NCBI GenBank assembly: GCA_023664445.1
Contig: JAMPFN010000020.1
Span: 1 to 35,123, forward strand
Direction: 5' to 3'
Length of the DNA: 35,123 nt
From: Clostridium sp.
Lineage (GTDB): Bacteria; Bacillota; Clostridia; Oscillospirales; Ruminococcaceae
Part shown: positions 7,673-16,678 of the stretch, in pieces
Layout of the letters: every line of letters starts with the position of its first letter
Position numbering within the stretch: the stretch's first letter is position 1
The notes under the pieces: generated by a model
The model's database searches: none
Seen by the model: the letters and a program-made list of their open reading frames with translations, nothing else
What the model was told of the DNA's origin: nothing
Program-made: the position numbers and the translations under genes

Positions 7673-9271
7673 ATGAAAGAAAAATTCAAATCGGTTTGGG
7701 AAAAGCTTAAAACCCTGTGGAGCGGCTTGACAAAGGTTGCCAAAATCGTTATATGTGCGGCGCTTGCGGCGATTTTGATAGGCTCAATCGTACTTACGGT
7801 TTTTCTTAACAGAAAATCGTCGGCTGACTGGATAGTTCTTTTCCCCGATATGTCGCAGGAAGAGTCTACGGAAGTTTATCTTGAACTACAAAACAGGGGT
7901 GTAGACACAAAGATAAATTCTGATGGTGAAATCGAAGTTAAGCGCGGAGAATGGGACAGCTTGGTATTTGAAATGGCAGAACTCGGATATCCGCAGTCTG
8001 CGCCGTCTTACGGTACGTTTTTCGATAACCTCAGTATGACAATGACGGAGTTTGAAAAGAAGCAGACGCTTAGATTCGAGCTTCAGGACAGACTTCAGAC
8101 AACGCTTAAAAGGATCGAGGGCGTAAAGGGCGCTATTGTTAATATACAAGTTCCCGAAGAAAGCGATTACGCATGGGAGCAGACTGATGAAAAAGCTACG
8201 GCAAGCGTTACGCTTACGCTTGAAAACAGCGCGGGATTTACTCCGGCAAACGTTTCGGCGATCAAAAAGCTTGTCGCATACAGCGCGCAGCAGATGCAGC
8301 CGGAAGACGTAGCCGTTATCAATGCGGTTACAGGTCAGGAGCTTCTTTCCGAGGAAGAAGCGGATCAGAATAACGGCGCTATCGATATGGAAACCAAGAT
8401 GGAATTCGCGAATACGTTCAAGAATATGTATGAGGCGAATGCAAAGAAGATCCTTCAGAGCATTTATCCTGACGGCGTTGAGGCTGTTGCCGTTGTTGAA
8501 CTCGATTATGACAAGATCATCGAGGAAAGAAGAGAACATATTGTTAATGAAGACGGCAATTCGGTTGTAGGGCATGAGGAGATCCGATATGATACGACAG
8601 CCGGCGATGTTGCCGAGGGAGGTATAGTCGGAGAAGAAGACAACTCGGATATACCTAATTACCAGCAGGGCGCAGATCCGCTTCTTAACAGTTCAAATAC
8701 TAACGATTACGAGCATATAATAGATTCTATAGACCCCGGATATATTCTTACTCAGACGGAAAAGGCACAGGGTGTTGTTAAAGACGCTTCGATCTCTGTG
8801 GTTGTCGCTAATGACAGCGGTTATCTTTCAAGAGATGAAAGAAACGGTATCATTCAGCTTGTAAAGAACGCCACAAATATCAGCGAGGACAAGGTATCGG
8901 TATTCTGCCGTAACAAAGATTCGGATATACCGAATCCGCCTGAACCGAATCCGAACCCGATCACAAGAAGACTTGCGATAATCCTTGCGCTTTGCGGATT
9001 TATACTTCTTGTAGTCGCTCTCATTATAATTCTCGTTATAGTTAAGTCTATGAAGAAGAAGATGAAGAAGCAGCAGGAAGAAAGTCAGGCAGAGATAGAA
9101 AATCTGCAGGGACTTATAGAAGAAACAAACAACAGATCGCTTGAAGAGGCTGCCGAGGCACATAATAAGGCAGAAAAAGCCGCCGAAACGGAAGTCAGGG
9201 AATTTGCTCAGAAGAATCCGGAAATTGCGGCTGCGATCATACGCTCTATGCTGAAGGAGCGTGATGAATAA
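7673..9271 (+). CDS. fliF: flagellar MS-ring protein FliF
   Basis: This 532-residue protein forms the inner-membrane MS-ring on which rod, C-ring and export gate assemble. A transmembrane helix lies at about 22-46, followed by the secretin-like ring-building domain (WIVLFPDMSQEESTEVYLEL; later IVNIQVPEESDY). A variable acidic loop precedes the second transmembrane helix at about 432-457. The cytoplasmic tail ends in REFAQKNPEIAAAIIRSMLKE, the region that binds FliG. Length is typical (530-570). The stop overlaps the fliG start by one base (TAATG), so the two are translationally coupled. Confidence 0.97.
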   Translation: MKEKFKSVWEKLKTLWSGLTKVAKIVICAALAAILIGSIVLTVFLNRKSSADWIVLFPDMSQEESTEVYLELQNRGVDTKINSDGEIEVKRGEWDSLVFEMAELGYPQSAPSYGTFFDNLSMTMTEFEKKQTLRFELQDRLQTTLKRIEGVKGAIVNIQVPEESDYAWEQTDEKATASVTLTLENSAGFTPANVSAIKKLVAYSAQQMQPEDVAVINAVTGQELLSEEEADQNNGAIDMETKMEFANTFKNMYEANAKKILQSIYPDGVEAVAVVELDYDKIIEERREHIVNEDGNSVVGHEEIRYDTTAGDVAEGGIVGEEDNSDIPNYQQGADPLLNSSNTNDYEHIIDSIDPGYILTQTEKAQGVVKDASISVVVANDSGYLSRDERNGIIQLVKNATNISEDKVSVFCRNKDSDIPNPPEPNPNPITRRLAIILALCGFILLVVALIIILVIVKSMKKKMKKQQEESQAEIENLQGLIEETNNRSLEEAAEAHNKAEKAAETEVREFAQKNPEIAAAIIRSMLKERDE

Positions 9272-10311
9272 TGGCGAATACTTCTACAAAGCAGCAGTCA
9301 GCGTCGGGTACTAAGAAAATATCGCCCGCAACTAAGGTTGCGGCGGTTATAATCGCGCTTGGCGCCGACAGCGCTTCGGAAGTATATAAATATCTGAGAG
9401 ATGACGAGATAGAAGAAATATCAAGCGAGATATCAAAGATCGATACTCTCTCCTCCGAGGAGATGAAGGAGATCGTTGAGGATTTCTATGATCTTTGCAT
9501 CACTCAGAATACAATAGCGGAAGGCGGAGAGGAATACGCGAGGGAAGTCCTTGAAAAGGCGTTCGGTGCGCAGCGTTCTGCGTTCCTGATGGAGCAGATA
9601 ACCAAATCGGGTAAGGTGAGAGCCTTTGAAAAGGTCAGAAAAGTAGATTACAAAAACCTTCAGATGCTTTTGCAGAACGAACATCCTCAGACGATAGCGA
9701 TAGTGTTGTCGTATGCAAGAGCGGATCAGGCGTCTGCGATAATATCCGAGCTTCCGCGCGAGATACAGCTTGACGTTATTAAAAGGATCTCAAATCTTGA
9801 CAGAGCGTCCCCCGAAATAATCAGCATTGTGGAAGGTATTATGAATAAAAAACTGTCATCTGTTTCGTCTGTTGCCGTTACGGAAATGGGCGGCGTAAGC
9901 TATATTGCTGAAATCATGAACAGGGTTGACAGGAAAACCGAAAAATATATCTTCGACGAGCTGTCAGAAGAAGATCCCGTACTTGCTGACGACATTAAAA
10001 AGCTTATGTTTGTATTCGACGATATTATTTATCTTGATAATATGGAGATACAGACCTTTATCAGAGAGATCGATACTAAGGATCTTACCGTTGCGCTTAA
10101 GGCGGCATCGGAAGAGGTTACCAATGTTATTCTCAACAATATGTCGCAGAGGCAGCGTGAAACTATCACAACGGATATGCAGTATCTGCATAATGTTCGT
10201 ATGCGTGATGTTGAAGAGGCACAGCAGAAGATCGTTGCCGTTATCAGACAGCTTGAAGAATCAGGAGATATCGTTATTTCAAAGGGTGGAGAGGATGAGA
10301 TAATTGCGTAG
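9271..10311 (+). CDS. fliG: flagellar motor switch protein FliG
   Basis: This 346-residue C-ring protein touches the stator and transmits torque. The N-terminal domain (ATKVAAVIIALGADSASEVYKYL) binds FliF, the middle domain carries EHPQTIAIVLSY near residue 137, and the C-terminal domain contains DIIYLDNMEIQTFIREIDTKDL, with the charged torque helix region following. It overlaps fliF by one base and fliH by eight bases. Length and motifs are normal, so the torque-generating part of the motor looks intact. Confidence 0.97.
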   Translation: MANTSTKQQSASGTKKISPATKVAAVIIALGADSASEVYKYLRDDEIEEISSEISKIDTLSSEEMKEIVEDFYDLCITQNTIAEGGEEYAREVLEKAFGAQRSAFLMEQITKSGKVRAFEKVRKVDYKNLQMLLQNEHPQTIAIVLSYARADQASAIISELPREIQLDVIKRISNLDRASPEIISIVEGIMNKKLSSVSSVAVTEMGGVSYIAEIMNRVDRKTEKYIFDELSEEDPVLADDIKKLMFVFDDIIYLDNMEIQTFIREIDTKDLTVALKAASEEVTNVILNNMSQRQRETITTDMQYLHNVRMRDVEEAQQKIVAVIRQLEESGDIVISKGGEDEIIA

Positions 10312-11116
10312 AGTCTTTAAGCCCGCAAATGTTGTTCAAAAACAAAGAACAATAATAATACCGGATGTTGAGTTCAAGGAGGAGCAGCCTCCTGCTGTGG
10401 ATGAAAACGGCGAACCTATAGTTCTCACAGATGATCTTTATAAGAAGATAAGAAGCGAGATCGTTGAGGAGGCTACCGCCGATATCCGAAGAAGGAAAAT
10501 CAACGCCGCTCATGAGCGTGATACTATTATCAGTAACGCGAAGAAGGAAGCTGAAAAGATCAGAAATGAGGCGGCTGCCGACAGGCAGAATATTATTAAT
10601 GAAGCGAATGCGGCTGCCGAGGCTATCAAAATAGACGCTTATAAGGAAGGACTCAAAAAAGGTATTGACGAGAAGTCAGACGTACTTGAAAATCTTGCCA
10701 ATCAGATAATCAACGGTATCGGACAGATCAGAGAAGATCAGAATGAGTATTTTGTGGAATATGAGAAGCAGATAAAATATCTTGCTTCAGATATTGCTGA
10801 AAAGATCATTTATCAGAGAATAGACGACGATGATATGGCAATGTACAATCTGACTAAAAATGCAATCAAAACGGTCAGAGATGCGGCATGGATCAAAGCG
10901 GAGGTATCTGAAAAGCTGTACGGCTATATTGATTCGCTTGAAAAGGAACTTGCCGGAAGCGGTATAAATGCGGAAATCATTATAAATGACAGCGCTCCGA
11001 GCGATACGTGTGTGCTGAACACATCTGACAGTCTTATAGTTGCGTCTGTTTCACAGCAGATCGCCAACCTTAAAGAATACATAACCAGACAAGATATGGG
11101 TGGTAACGATGAATAG
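10304..11116 (+). CDS. fliH: flagellar assembly protein FliH
   Basis: This 270-residue regulator of the FliI export ATPase acts in the cytoplasm as a dimer. It starts at a TTG nine bases after GGAGAGG (10288-10294), inside the end of fliG. After a short N-terminal peptide (VVQKQRTIIIPDVEF), which in this family contacts the C-ring, comes a long alanine/glutamate-rich coiled coil (about 60-130). The C-terminal V-type ATPase E-subunit-like domain follows. The order fliG-fliH-fliI supports the call. The TTG start may keep its level low. Confidence 0.92.
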   Translation: MRRVFKPANVVQKQRTIIIPDVEFKEEQPPAVDENGEPIVLTDDLYKKIRSEIVEEATADIRRRKINAAHERDTIISNAKKEAEKIRNEAAADRQNIINEANAAAEAIKIDAYKEGLKKGIDEKSDVLENLANQIINGIGQIREDQNEYFVEYEKQIKYLASDIAEKIIYQRIDDDDMAMYNLTKNAIKTVRDAAWIKAEVSEKLYGYIDSLEKELAGSGINAEIIINDSAPSDTCVLNTSDSLIVASVSQQIANLKEYITRQDMGGNDE

Positions 11117-12425
11117 CGTTCTTGATCAGACAGAACTTTGCCGCGGTATTAGGGAAAGGTCTTTTTATAAGACGTATGGCAAGATCGAGCAGATCGTCGG
11201 AATGACGGTCGAGGCTTCGGGATTGAGCTGCAATATAGGCGATGTCTGCAATATTTCCGCAAGGCTTAATAATAAGAGCGCAGTTGCGGAGGTCGTTGGC
11301 TTTAAGGACAACAGAGTTATGCTTATGCCGTATTCCGATATGAGCGGTATCGGTTATGGCAGTCTTGTCGAAAATACAGGAGAAAAGCTTAGAATAAATG
11401 TGAGCGATGCGCTTATAGGTCGTTCTGTGGATGCGCTTGGAAATCCAATAGACGGCAAAGGCGAGATTGCTAAGGGAACGCTTTACAGCATTGGCGGAAA
11501 CAGTTCAAATCCGCTTGACAGACCGCCTATAACTCAGCCGCTTGAATTTGGAGTAAAAGCCATTGACGGTATGCTGACTATCGGCAAGGGTCAAAGAATG
11601 GGAATATTTGCGGGAAGCGGCGTTGGTAAGAGTACGCTTATGGGAATGATCGCAAGAAACGTCAAGGCTGATATTAATGTTATCGGTCTTGTCGGAGAGC
11701 GTGGAAGAGAGGTTATGGAGTTTATCGAACGCGACCTCGGTCCCGAGGGTATGAAACGCTCGGTGCTCGTTGTTGCGACTTCTGATCAGCCGGCGCTCAT
11801 GCGTTCAAAATGTTCGCTTACCGCTACGACGATCGCGGAATATTTTAAGGATCAGGGCAAAGATGTCCTGCTTATGATGGATTCCCTCACGCGTTACTGT
11901 ATGGCAGAACGTGAGATAGGGTTAAGCATCGGCGAGCCGCCTGTTGCCAGAGGCTATACGCCGTCGATCTACGCTTCGCTTCCAAAGCTTTTGGAACGCT
12001 GCGGAAATTTCAAAACGGGATCGATAACGGGCATATTTACTGTGCTTGTCGAGGGTGACGACTCAAACGAACCGGTATCGGATACCGTAAGAGGTATCAT
12101 CGACGGTCATATAATGCTTTCAAGAAAGATAGCAATGAAAAATCATTATCCGGCAATAGACGTTACGGCGAGTATCAGCCGACTTATGTCGGGAATTGCC
12201 GATCCGATGCACAAGGACAACGCGTCAAAGATAAGAAAGATCATGTCCCTATATCAGGAAAATGCCGATCTTATTTCTATCGGCGCCTATAAATCGGGAA
12301 GCAATCCTGATCTTGATGACGCGATAAATCGTATGCCGCTTGTAGATGATTTTTTACAGCAGCCTGTTGATGTGAAGGTTGATTTTGCAGATACAGTTAA
12401 ACAGATAAGTGAAATTCTCTCTTGA
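11109..12425 (+). CDS. fliI: flagellum-specific ATP synthase FliI
   Basis: This 438-residue export ATPase belongs to the F1-beta/RecA family. It has a P-loop GSGVGKST at 169-176, the GERGREVMEF segment, the Walker B stretch LLMMDSLTRYCMAEREIGL, and the family signature PPVARGYTPS. I take the ATG at 11109 as the start, overlapping the end of fliH; a GTG at 11100 is possible. It forms a hexamer with FliH and FliJ below the export gate and helps load substrates. Length matches the family (about 440). Confidence 0.97.
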   Translation: MNSVLDQTELCRGIRERSFYKTYGKIEQIVGMTVEASGLSCNIGDVCNISARLNNKSAVAEVVGFKDNRVMLMPYSDMSGIGYGSLVENTGEKLRINVSDALIGRSVDALGNPIDGKGEIAKGTLYSIGGNSSNPLDRPPITQPLEFGVKAIDGMLTIGKGQRMGIFAGSGVGKSTLMGMIARNVKADINVIGLVGERGREVMEFIERDLGPEGMKRSVLVVATSDQPALMRSKCSLTATTIAEYFKDQGKDVLLMMDSLTRYCMAEREIGLSIGEPPVARGYTPSIYASLPKLLERCGNFKTGSITGIFTVLVEGDDSNEPVSDTVRGIIDGHIMLSRKIAMKNHYPAIDVTASISRLMSGIADPMHKDNASKIRKIMSLYQENADLISIGAYKSGSNPDLDDAINRMPLVDDFLQQPVDVKVDFADTVKQISEILS

Positions 12426-12442
12426 TTATCCGGAGGTCGGAT

Positions 12443-12886
12443 ATGAAAAAATTTGTTTTTTCCATGCAGAAAATGCGTGATTATAAAAAGCAGATACTGG
12501 AGTCGGAAAAGAACAATCTTATGGCGCTAAGGCGTGAAAAAAATGAACTTGAGGAAAAAATGGAGCAGCTTGAGAATATAATGGAAGAGCTGCGAAAGGG
12601 TTCAAATGATGAGATCGCAAAGGGAACAACGGCGTCAAGACTGATGTTTTACAGTATGCAGATGGACGGCGTAAAGCGCGACCAGACGCAGACAACTTAT
12701 CAGATAAATTTTGCTGAAATGAAGATAGAGAAGCAGCGCCGTAAAGTTGTAAATCTGTCGCAGGAGCTTTCAGGACTTGATAAGCTTGAGGAGCAGCAGC
12801 GCGAGGAGTACCGAAAACTTGAGGCGAAGGAAAATGAAACCGCAATTGAAGAATTCCTGTCATTTAAAATGACGTCGGAAGGATGA
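12443..12886 (+). CDS. fliJ: flagellar export protein FliJ
   Basis: This 147-residue protein is almost entirely charged coiled coil, starting MKKFVFSMQKMRDYKKQ, as in the FliJ family. It starts at the ATG at 12443, six bases after GGAGG (12432-12436). FliJ inserts as a stalk into the FliI hexamer and links it to FlhA. No ylxF/motE-like gene follows, unlike in Bacillus: the next 119 bases are non-coding and lead to fliK. Confidence 0.9.
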   Translation: MKKFVFSMQKMRDYKKQILESEKNNLMALRREKNELEEKMEQLENIMEELRKGSNDEIAKGTTASRLMFYSMQMDGVKRDQTQTTYQINFAEMKIEKQRRKVVNLSQELSGLDKLEEQQREEYRKLEAKENETAIEEFLSFKMTSEG

Positions 12887-12944
12887 ATCAGAGTACAACA
12901 AATTTAGAATCTGTCTTCGCAAGATATGTTTAGATACGCTTGTG

Positions 12945-12960
12945 AAGAACGGGGGTTCTT
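12945..12960 (+). other. small hairpin in the fliJ-fliK gap
   Basis: AAGAAC (12945-12950), loop GGGG and GTTCTT (12955-12960) form a short stem followed by a T-rich stretch (ATATTTGTTT). It could weakly attenuate transcription ahead of fliK. A TATAAT sits at 12977-12982, but no matching -35 is visible, so I do not call a promoter. Confidence 0.35.
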
Positions 12961-13005
12961 ATATTTGTTTACTATATATAATCACATTGAAAGGGGGTGT
13001 AAGAA

Positions 13006-15564
13006 ATGGATATGACGCAAATTTCACAAAATTTGGGTACGCAGACGCTTCAGCAAAACGGCGTTTCGGAAGGACAGGTAAACAGCTCCTTTAATTCTGA
13101 TTTTTCGTTTTCTGATCTGATCATGTCGATGATATCAAATACTCAGACGAGTGGTGATTTGCAGGAAACAGGATTGCTGAATACCTTTATGGGCGGTGAG
13201 GCTCAGACAGGCAGTGAATTGCTTAATAGTGAAACGTTGCTTGGCAGCGGATTGTTCGGTAACGGTATTATGAACGATGATGTTCTCAAGATTATTTTGC
13301 AAAACAGCAGTATGCAGAACAATGCAGCGGCTGATGGACAGACAGTTGGTCAGGCGATTGATATTGAGGCGTTTAAATCAGAGTTTGGCAGCGTTATTGA
13401 TGTTTTGGCTAAAAATCTTATTGACGGTCAGGACGAAGTTCAGCAGATCGGCATGTTTAAGCCGAATAAAGCTGAAATGCCGCAGACGCCTAAAATCGAG
13501 CAAAATGCTAAAAATCAATTCTTTACGGTATCAAATGAAACCGTAAAAACAGAACAGCCGACAGAGCAGAACGTGCAAAAGCCCGAAAAGCTGATGTTCG
13601 CAATGCAGCAAAAGGTTGAAGCTGAAAAAACAGAACAGCTAACGGCGGAAGAAATGCCGACAGAGCAGAACGTACAGAAGCCAGAAAAGCAAATGTTCGC
13701 AATGCCGCGTGAGGTTGAAGCTGAAAAAACAGAACAGCCAACGGCAGAGGCAATGCCGACAGAGCAGAACGTACAGAAGTCCGAAAAGCCGATGTTCGCA
13801 ATGCCGCGTGAGGTTGAAGCTGAAAAAACAGAACAGCCGACGGCGGAAGCAACGCCGACAGAGCAGAACGTGCAGAAGCCCGAAAAGCCGATGTTCGTAA
13901 TGCAGCGTGAGGTTGAAGCTGAAAAAACAGAACAGCCGACAGCGGAAGCAATGCCGGCAGAGCAGAATGTGCAGAAGCCCGAAAAGCCGATGTTCGTAAT
14001 GCCGCAAAAGGTTGAAGCTGAAAAAGCAGAACAGCCAACGCCGACAGAGCAGAACGTGCAGAAGCCCGAAAAGCCGATGTTCGTAATGCAGCAAAAGGTT
14101 GAAGCTGAAAAAGCAGAACAGCTGACAGCGGAAGCAACGCCGACGGAGCAGAACGTGCAGAAGCCCGAAAAGCCGATGTTCGTAATGCCGCGTGAGGTTG
14201 AATCTGAAAAAGCAGAACAGCCGACAGCGGAAGCAACGCCGACAGAGCAGAACGTGCAGAAGCCCGAAAAGCCGATGTTCGTAATGCCGCGTGAGGTTGA
14301 ATCTGAAAAAGCAGAACAGCCGACGGCGGAAGCAATGCCGGCAGAGCAGAATGTGCAGAAGCCCGAAAAGCCGATGTTCGCAATGCCGAAGAGGATCAGC
14401 AAACCTGTTGAGCGTCCTATGCAGCATTATGTTGAGAGGTCTGTTTTTGCAGAGGCTCAGGACAATAACGAAATTTATTATCCCGTTAATCCGCAGAATG
14501 ACAGCGCCGTTTACAACAATATGATGCAGTATGCGGAATATTTTGGAATGCCGCAGATAAGAACTGCCGCAGATAAAAAAGACGTTAAAATGTCTGATTT
14601 TTCAGAGGATATTATCAAGGCAGATCCGGCACAGCTTTCGGGACTGCTCGGCGTGGTTATGACGGGAAACAGTATTCCACAGAATAACGAGATACTAAGT
14701 ACACTTTATAAGGAAGTTCCGGTCAATACCGAGTCTATGACGGCAGACAGTACTATCCATAATACTACCGCGTTTGATTTCGTTAACAAGTATATTGAAA
14801 GCGGAGAAATGGAAATAGTCGGATATAAGCCTAATGCCGAAATAAATAAAGCTCCGGTTGAAAGCGAACAAAAAGCATCCGATATACAGCAGCCTGTTCG
14901 GCAGCAGACGAAGCCCACAGAAGAAAGCGGCAAGGAAGTTCTGAACTTTATGCGGACTATGCAGTCGGCAAAGAGCAGTATTTCAACCGTTAAGAAAGCG
15001 GAAACTCCCAAGCCTGCCGAGATCGAAACCTTGCAGAAGGATATGTCTGAACTGGACATAAGATTTGACAAGATCGATTCTGAAATAAAAATGAAAGAAA
15101 CCTTTGAAGCTCCTGAAAAGCAGCTTTTGAAGGGCGTTCAGGAAAATCTTCAGAAGGGCAACAAGGAATTTACCGTTAAGCTCAGACCCGAGGGACTGGG
15201 TGAGATCATAGTTAAGCTTGTCAAGAGCGAGGGCGGCAAAATGTTCATGAGTATGGCTGCCTCGAGCGCTAAAACAGCTCAGCTTTTAAACAGCAATCTT
15301 TCTACGCTGCAAAGCTCGCTTAGTCAGCACAATGTAGAAATTCTGAACACTAACGATATGACGCAGACTGTTATGCCGATGAATCCTGCGTTTGAGCAGT
15401 ATTACGGTCAGCAGAACGACGCGTATCAGCAGCAGAATCAGCAGTTCCGGCATCAGAATCAAAATCAAGGACATATGACTTATGCTCAGACGGACGACGC
15501 GGAAACCTTTGATGCAAAGGCATCGGCGCCTATGGAGCAGAGCGGTCTTGATATCATGATTTAG
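13006..15564 (+). CDS. fliK: flagellar hook-length control protein FliK with long repeat region
   Basis: This 852-residue protein is about twice the length of the Salmonella protein. FliK is a secreted ruler: its N-terminal and middle parts measure the hook and its C-terminal domain switches FlhB from hook to filament export. Here the C-terminal Flg_hook domain is clear, with LRPEGLGEI near 726-734 and then MSMAASSAKTAQLLNSNLSTL. Residues about 182-461 are nine near-identical copies of a 27-33 residue Glu/Pro/Lys/Gln-rich unit. The tail is Gln/Asn-rich. A strong GGGGG ribosome site precedes the ATG. It sits between fliJ and flgD as usual. The repeats are discussed separately. Confidence 0.95.
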   Translation: MDMTQISQNLGTQTLQQNGVSEGQVNSSFNSDFSFSDLIMSMISNTQTSGDLQETGLLNTFMGGEAQTGSELLNSETLLGSGLFGNGIMNDDVLKIILQNSSMQNNAAADGQTVGQAIDIEAFKSEFGSVIDVLAKNLIDGQDEVQQIGMFKPNKAEMPQTPKIEQNAKNQFFTVSNETVKTEQPTEQNVQKPEKLMFAMQQKVEAEKTEQLTAEEMPTEQNVQKPEKQMFAMPREVEAEKTEQPTAEAMPTEQNVQKSEKPMFAMPREVEAEKTEQPTAEATPTEQNVQKPEKPMFVMQREVEAEKTEQPTAEAMPAEQNVQKPEKPMFVMPQKVEAEKAEQPTPTEQNVQKPEKPMFVMQQKVEAEKAEQLTAEATPTEQNVQKPEKPMFVMPREVESEKAEQPTAEATPTEQNVQKPEKPMFVMPREVESEKAEQPTAEAMPAEQNVQKPEKPMFAMPKRISKPVERPMQHYVERSVFAEAQDNNEIYYPVNPQNDSAVYNNMMQYAEYFGMPQIRTAADKKDVKMSDFSEDIIKADPAQLSGLLGVVMTGNSIPQNNEILSTLYKEVPVNTESMTADSTIHNTTAFDFVNKYIESGEMEIVGYKPNAEINKAPVESEQKASDIQQPVRQQTKPTEESGKEVLNFMRTMQSAKSSISTVKKAETPKPAEIETLQKDMSELDIRFDKIDSEIKMKETFEAPEKQLLKGVQENLQKGNKEFTVKLRPEGLGEIIVKLVKSEGGKMFMSMAASSAKTAQLLNSNLSTLQSSLSQHNVEILNTNDMTQTVMPMNPAFEQYYGQQNDAYQQQNQQFRHQNQNQGHMTYAQTDDAETFDAKASAPMEQSGLDIMI
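13549..14390 (+). repeat. nine in-frame tandem repeats (about 99 bp) within fliK
   Basis: The unit is about 99 bp (33 residues) and carries the core EQNVQKPEKPMF followed by (V/A)M-P/Q-(R/Q)-(E/K)-V-E-(A/S)-E-K. There are nine copies. Copies 2-5, 7 and 8 are full length. Copy 1 is 27 residues, copy 6 is 29 residues (TAEA lost), and copy 9 runs out into MPKRIS. Neighbouring copies differ by only a few bases, indicating recent expansion by slippage or recombination. Because the unit length is a multiple of three, long spurious frames stay open on the other strand. Confidence 0.93.
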
Positions 15565-15578
15565 AAAGGAAGAAATTT

Positions 15579-16142
15579 ATGGCAGTAAATGGCGTAAATA
15601 CGGACAGAAATTATACCGAAACGCTGAACGGCGGTAAAACGACAGGAAAGGTTTATAATGCCGTATTCAGCAATGATGAAGATGATAATTTATCAATAAA
15701 CGAATTTTTTGATATGATGATCCTTCAGCTTACAAATCAGGATTTTATGAATCCGGTCGATGATACACAGTATCTGTCTCAGATGGCACAGTTTGCGACT
15801 ATGCAGGAAATGATGGATCTGTGTCAGTACTCAAAGCAGAATTATGTAATGTCTATGCTTGGCAAGACGGTTACGGTAAGCAAAAACGAGATCGGTGGTA
15901 AAGTCACCAGTACAACAGGCGTTGTTGAAAAAATCGGAATTGAAGACGATGAATTCAAGGTTTATGTTGACGGAAAGGCTTATGATCTCAACAAAGTTAC
16001 CCAGGTTGCGGGGGAAACGGCTGCCGCAGGAACTGTTAAACCGGATGAATCCGATGCAGACGAAATCGGAAACACAGATGATACAACGATTTCCGATAAG
16101 CTTGATATCGCAGATGAAAAAGCACAGCAGGCTGACGGTTGA
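15579..16142 (+). CDS. flgD: flagellar hook capping protein FlgD
   Basis: This 187-residue protein forms the cap that guides hook subunit assembly. The conserved N-terminal part is clear: FFDMMILQLTNQDFMNPVDDTQYLSQMAQFATMQEM, the family LLxQLxNQDPxNPxD-type motif. A short beta domain (MLGKTVTVSKNEIGGKVTSTTGVVEKI) follows, then an acidic, low-complexity tail of about 40 residues. It is exported by the flagellar system. It begins 14 bases after fliK, with GAAAGGAAG upstream. Confidence 0.95.
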   Translation: MAVNGVNTDRNYTETLNGGKTTGKVYNAVFSNDEDDNLSINEFFDMMILQLTNQDFMNPVDDTQYLSQMAQFATMQEMMDLCQYSKQNYVMSMLGKTVTVSKNEIGGKVTSTTGVVEKIGIEDDEFKVYVDGKAYDLNKVTQVAGETAAAGTVKPDESDADEIGNTDDTTISDKLDIADEKAQQADG

Positions 16143-16184
16143 TAATCGATCATATCGTATCTAATGGAAAGGAGTCTGTTAGTT

Positions 16185-16574
16185 ATGAATCAAATTGACC
16201 TGAAAAGAATAGCGACCCCGATAACTACGGGAATACCGCACACCTCTCCGCAGGATGTTGCCGATTCCGTTGAATCGAGAAGCTTCGGTACGATCCTGAA
16301 GGATCTTATGGAAAGCTCTCAGGGCGTTAACTTTTCAAGACATGCGATGAGCCGTGTTATGGAACGCAACATAATGTTATCAGATGAAAAACTTGAAAGA
16401 CTGAATGAAGGCGTCAAGCTTGCAGAGGAAAAGGGACTTGATGACACTCTGATACTGCTTGATAATGCCGCATTTATTGTAAGTGTTAGAAATAACACTG
16501 TAATCACAACTGTTACAAGGTCGGAAATGACCGGTAATGTATTCACAAATATTGACGGAACTGTCGTTATATAA
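16185..16574 (+). CDS. TIGR02530-type flagellar operon protein
   Basis: This 129-residue protein matches the small family found between flgD and flgE in Gram-positive flagellar operons. It has VNFSRHAMSRVMERNIMLSDEKLERLNEGVKLAEEKG, then LILLDNAAFIVSVRNNTVITTV, and ends VFTNIDGTVVI. The ATG at 16185 is preferred, 11 bases after GGAAAGGAG (16165-16173); the ATG at 16164 precedes that ribosome site. Its biochemical role is not established; position suggests hook assembly. Length is normal for the family. Confidence 0.85.
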   Translation: MNQIDLKRIATPITTGIPHTSPQDVADSVESRSFGTILKDLMESSQGVNFSRHAMSRVMERNIMLSDEKLERLNEGVKLAEEKGLDDTLILLDNAAFIVSVRNNTVITTVTRSEMTGNVFTNIDGTVVI

Positions 16575-16596
16575 GCCGGACCTTTATGGAAGCTTG

Positions 16597-16659
16597 ATGT
16601 GCCCGACCGACTGACGGCACATGCGCGGTTCCTTCATATATTAAAAAATATTTTTTAAT
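16597..16659 (+). other. hairpin and AT palindrome in the flgE leader
   Basis: ATGTGCC (16597-16603) pairs with GGCACAT (16616-16622) over a 12-nt loop. A perfect 20-bp AT palindrome, ATTAAAAAATATTTTTTAAT, occupies 16640-16659, just before the strong ribosome site AGGAGGAAATT of flgE. These may separate or stabilise the flgE message within the operon. They are too weak to be called a terminator. Confidence 0.4.
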
Positions 16660-16678
16660 TAACAGGAGGAAATTTAAA

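Noticed and set aside
7886..8575. 229-residue minus-strand frame
   Set aside because: It is opposite FliF and has no supporting start site or family resemblance.
12977..12982. Internal promoter before fliK
   Set aside because: A TATAAT is present but no -35 at proper spacing, so I list only the hairpin.
13549..14390. CRISPR array
   Set aside because: The repeats are ~99 bp, in frame within fliK and directly tandem, with no unique spacers.
13515..14402. Long minus-strand reading frames of 260-295 residues with repeating Cys/Phe/Ser or Ala/Phe units
   Set aside because: They lie opposite the FliK repeats. A repeat length that is a multiple of three keeps other frames open. They have no ribosome site and the compositions are unlike real proteins.
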